A stretch of 64,000 nucleotides of DNA, from contig CP074390.1 of NCBI GenBank assembly GCA_022041995.1, positions 2,666,001-2,730,000 on the forward strand, in the 5' to 3' direction. The notes under the pieces are model-generated. The model ran no database searches and was not told where the DNA came from. It saw only the letters and a program-made list of their open reading frames with translations. Origin of the DNA: Cupriavidus necator (GTDB lineage Bacteria; Pseudomonadota; Gammaproteobacteria; Burkholderiales; Burkholderiaceae). Shown here piece by piece: positions 62,260-64,000 of this stretch (position 1 is the first letter of the stretch; each line of letters starts with the position of its first letter). The position numbers and the translations under genes are program-made.

Positions 62260-63052
62260 TCAGCGCATCGTCGAAGATGGCAACGGCGCGGGTCCAGCCG
62301 GCCGAGGCCCCGCGAATCTTGTGCGGGAAGCAGGAGATGTAGAAGCCATGCGGCGGCAGCGCCTCCAGGTTGTGCAGCTTCTCCAGATGGCAGTAACCGA
62401 TGTTGCGGCCCGCCTTGTGGCCTTCCCAGATCAGCGAGGCGTCCTGTGTCTGGGCATACTTGGTGGCCGTGTGCACAAACGGCGCGTCCCAACTCCACGC
62501 GTCGGTACCGGTCAGCCGCACACCACGTTCGAGCAGGTACATGGTGGCGTCGAACCCCATGCCGCAGCCGGACGAGACGTAGTCAGGCTGGCCGTAGCGC
62601 TTGCCCGCACGCGTGTTGACCACCACGATCTCCAGCGGCTTGAGCACGTGCCCGATTCGGGCGAGTTCGGCCTCGACATCGTCGGCGGTGACCACATAAC
62701 CGTCGTCCAGCTCGGTGAAGTCGAGCTTCACGCCCGGCTGGAAGCACCACTCCAGCGGCACCTCGTCAATGGTGATGGCGCGCTCGCGCTGCCCCAATGA
62801 CTCATTCATGGTGCTGTGGAAGTGATAGGGAGCATCCAGGTGGGTGCCATTGTGCGTATTGAGCTGGACGCGCTCGATCGCCCAGCCTTCGCTGTCCGGC
62901 AGGTCGGACGGCCTCAGTCCCGGGAAAAAAGCCGTGACCTGCTCGGCGGTGGAGCGGTGCGACAGGTATTCGATCCGAGGGCCATAACCGGGAGGGTCGG
63001 AGACGACATCGTTTTCCAGGTAGATCGAGAGATCGACGAAGCGTCGAGTCAT
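62249..63052 (-). CDS. Cyclase-family metal hydrolase (kynurenine formamidase-like)
   Basis: The 267-residue cyclase-family protein has the metal motif H-x-G-T-H-x-D-x-P-x-H in THNGTHLDAPYHF. It begins RRFVDLSIYLENDVVSDPPG and ends with CFPHKIRGASAGWTRAVAIF. Related proteins hydrolyse formamides or lactones and ring-opened intermediates. It is the first gene of the leftward operon; FAH overlaps its end by about 11 bases. Confidence 0.92.
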   Translation of the reverse strand: MTRRFVDLSIYLENDVVSDPPGYGPRIEYLSHRSTAEQVTAFFPGLRPSDLPDSEGWAIERVQLNTHNGTHLDAPYHFHSTMNESLGQRERAITIDEVPLEWCFQPGVKLDFTELDDGYVVTADDVEAELARIGHVLKPLEIVVVNTRAGKRYGQPDYVSSGCGMGFDATMYLLERGVRLTGTDAWSWDAPFVHTATKYAQTQDASLIWEGHKAGRNIGYCHLEKLHNLEALPPHGFYISCFPHKIRGASAGWTRAVAIFDDALNAA

Positions 63053-63284
63053 GGTGGAAGGTCCTCTGTGGTGATGCGTAAAAAGGGGGAGTTGCGGACT
63101 CAGCCGGCATTCAGCGACGGTGCGGCGCGCGGCGCGTTGGTCGCGCCCGCACCGGCTTCAGGCCCGGCGGCAGCGTGGCATGGTCCGTGACGAGAGCGTA
63201 GACCGGCAGCAAGTTTGGGGGGCATGATGGGTCTCCTGATTTGGCGCCCCTGTCCGAAGCAGGTGACGCTCATGTTTTTCCCTG

Positions 63285-63302
63285 ACTGCACGATCGTGCA
63301 GT
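63285..63302. promoter_or_regulatory. Perfect 18-bp palindromic operator 1
   Basis: ACTGCACGATCGTGCAGT is its own reverse complement. Its centre is 32 bases from that of the second palindrome, about three helical turns. The adjacent TetR protein is the obvious binder. Confidence 0.85.
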
Positions 63303-63315
63303 AGTAAGACACGAG

Positions 63316-63335
63316 GACTGTACGCTCGTACAGTC
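63316..63335. promoter_or_regulatory. 20-bp palindromic operator 2
   Basis: GACTGTACG and CGTACAGTC are perfect arms around CT. The half-site ACTGTACG resembles ACTGCACG of operator 1, so both probably bind the same TetR dimer. Confidence 0.85.
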
Positions 63336-63416
63336 AAACTCTACAGTCGGGTAAACGCGGGTGTGGATGTGGCGAAATTGAGGTTCGCTACAATGGCGCA
63401 TCTATATGGAGGCAGC

Positions 63417-64000
63417 ATGGAAGGCAGGGAAGCGCGAAAGTCAGCGGTCGGGGCACGGGGCATGGCGCGAGAAGAAGCGCAGGGGCTGCCGATCCCGGAA
63501 GCGAGCAAGCGCGAACGCGTGCTCGATGCAGCGGAGCGCCTCTTCGCCGAGGGCGGCTTCGACGGCGTGTCGATGCGTGATATCGCAGCAGCCGCGGAGG
63601 TTGGCTTGCCGCTGATCGTTTACCACTTCGAGACCAAGCGAAATCTGTACCGCGCGCTGTTCGACCGGCGCAAGACGCTGTTCGAGGCCCGGCTGGCGGC
63701 CCTGCGCCAACCACTCACCGCTGGCGAGGACTCGGTGGAGCACATCGTGCGTGCATTCGTGGAGCCGGTAATGCGGATTCAGGACACTGAGGCCGGCATT
63801 GCCTATGCCAAGCTCGTCGCACGCGAGGCCTCTGATCCAAGAGAAGCTGAGCGCGGTATTGTTGCCGACTATTTCGACCCGCTCGCCATGGAATTCGTCA
63901 AGGCAATCCGCAAGGCTCTGCCAGGCAACAGCGACAGATATGCCCATTGGGCCTATCTGTTTGCCGTGGGAGCGCTGGTGATGAGCGTGTTCGACAGCCG
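63417..64000 (+). CDS. TetR family regulator, cut by the window edge
   Basis: At least 194 residues are visible, with no stop before 64000. After a 30-residue lead comes a TetR helix-turn-helix: RVLDAAERLFAEGGFDGVSM, RDIAAAAEVGLPLIVYHFET, then KRNLYRALFDRR. The ligand domain follows. GGAGG lies five bases before ATG 63417; an internal ATG at 63462 is less likely. It is divergent from the cyclase/FAH/CocE operon and sits beside two strong palindromes, so it is the probable repressor of that operon. Confidence 0.93.
   Translation, partial: MEGREARKSAVGARGMAREEAQGLPIPEASKRERVLDAAERLFAEGGFDGVSMRDIAAAAEVGLPLIVYHFETKRNLYRALFDRRKTLFEARLAALRQPLTAGEDSVEHIVRAFVEPVMRIQDTEAGIAYAKLVAREASDPREAERGIVADYFDPLAMEFVKAIRKALPGNSDRYAHWAYLFAVGALVMSVFDS

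Larger units (their letters stand above)
63053..63416. other. Divergent regulatory region of the cyclase operon and TetR gene
   Basis: No gene is supported. The two TetR-type palindromes at 63285-63335 are its main content. A third partial CTACAGTC half-site lies at 63341-63348. Confidence 0.6.

Overview
The window looks like part of a replicon of a high-GC beta-proteobacterium, most likely Cupriavidus or a close Burkholderiales relative. This is inferred from gene content: Bug/TctC receptors next to catabolic genes, a CYP116B-type self-sufficient P450, a C-P lyase cluster with a DUF1045 gene, a FUSC/DUF1656 efflux operon, many LysR regulators, and a beta-proteobacterial porin tail. No database search was possible.

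Layout. 0-5 kb: end of an unidentified gene, an atypical response regulator, cardiolipin synthase, a TetR regulator and small proteins. 5.2-8.5 kb: an accessory block with a tyrosine recombinase divergent from a KfrA-like coiled-coil protein, followed by a Xre/RES toxin-antitoxin pair and the scar of an AMP-dependent synthetase gene. 8.7-11 kb: a nuclease/XPD-type helicase behind an excellent LexA box. 11-21 kb: thioredoxin, VOC, LysR, cupin, small exported proteins, a four-gene FUSC efflux operon with its LysR regulator, and a GNAT enzyme. 21-25.7 kb: P450-reductase fusion, Bug receptor and IclR regulator. 25.7-37.8 kb: a phosphonate cluster in three transcription units: phnGHIJKLM leftward; phnF, DUF1045 and phnN rightward; and phnC, phnD, phnE, HD oxygenase and GNAT leftward from a Pho box. 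37.9-42.4 kb: two divergent LysR/SDR pairs separated by a deletion scar made of phn sequence. 42.7-47.3 kb: class C beta-lactamase, DUF305 protein, beta-propeller and chromate transporter. 47.4-58.2 kb: a potassium block (kup, kdpFABCDE) bordered by a dif-like Xer site on the left and a Tn3-type transposase fragment on the right. 58.4-64 kb: initiator tRNA, a chimeric pseudogene, and a catabolic operon (CocE hydrolase, fumarylacetoacetase with a porin tail, cyclase) divergent from a TetR gene with two perfect palindromic operators.

How the genes work together. The phosphonate genes form a nearly complete C-P lyase route from import (PhnCDE) through radical cleavage (PhnGHIJ, PhnM) to PRPP (PhnN). 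PhnP is not present in the window, and a 2H-phosphoesterase-like DUF1045 protein sits beside phnN. The kdp and kup genes give high- and low-affinity potassium uptake. The right-end operon probably degrades a ring-derived ester or diketone under TetR control.

Cautions. Four genes (VOC, LysR at 12.05 kb, IclR, kup) are each broken by the apparent loss of one base in a G or C run, which may be a sequencing artefact. Several other structures (AMP-synthetase scar, phn scar, TctC/monooxygenase chimera, FAH-porin fusion) look like real deletion or recombination joints.
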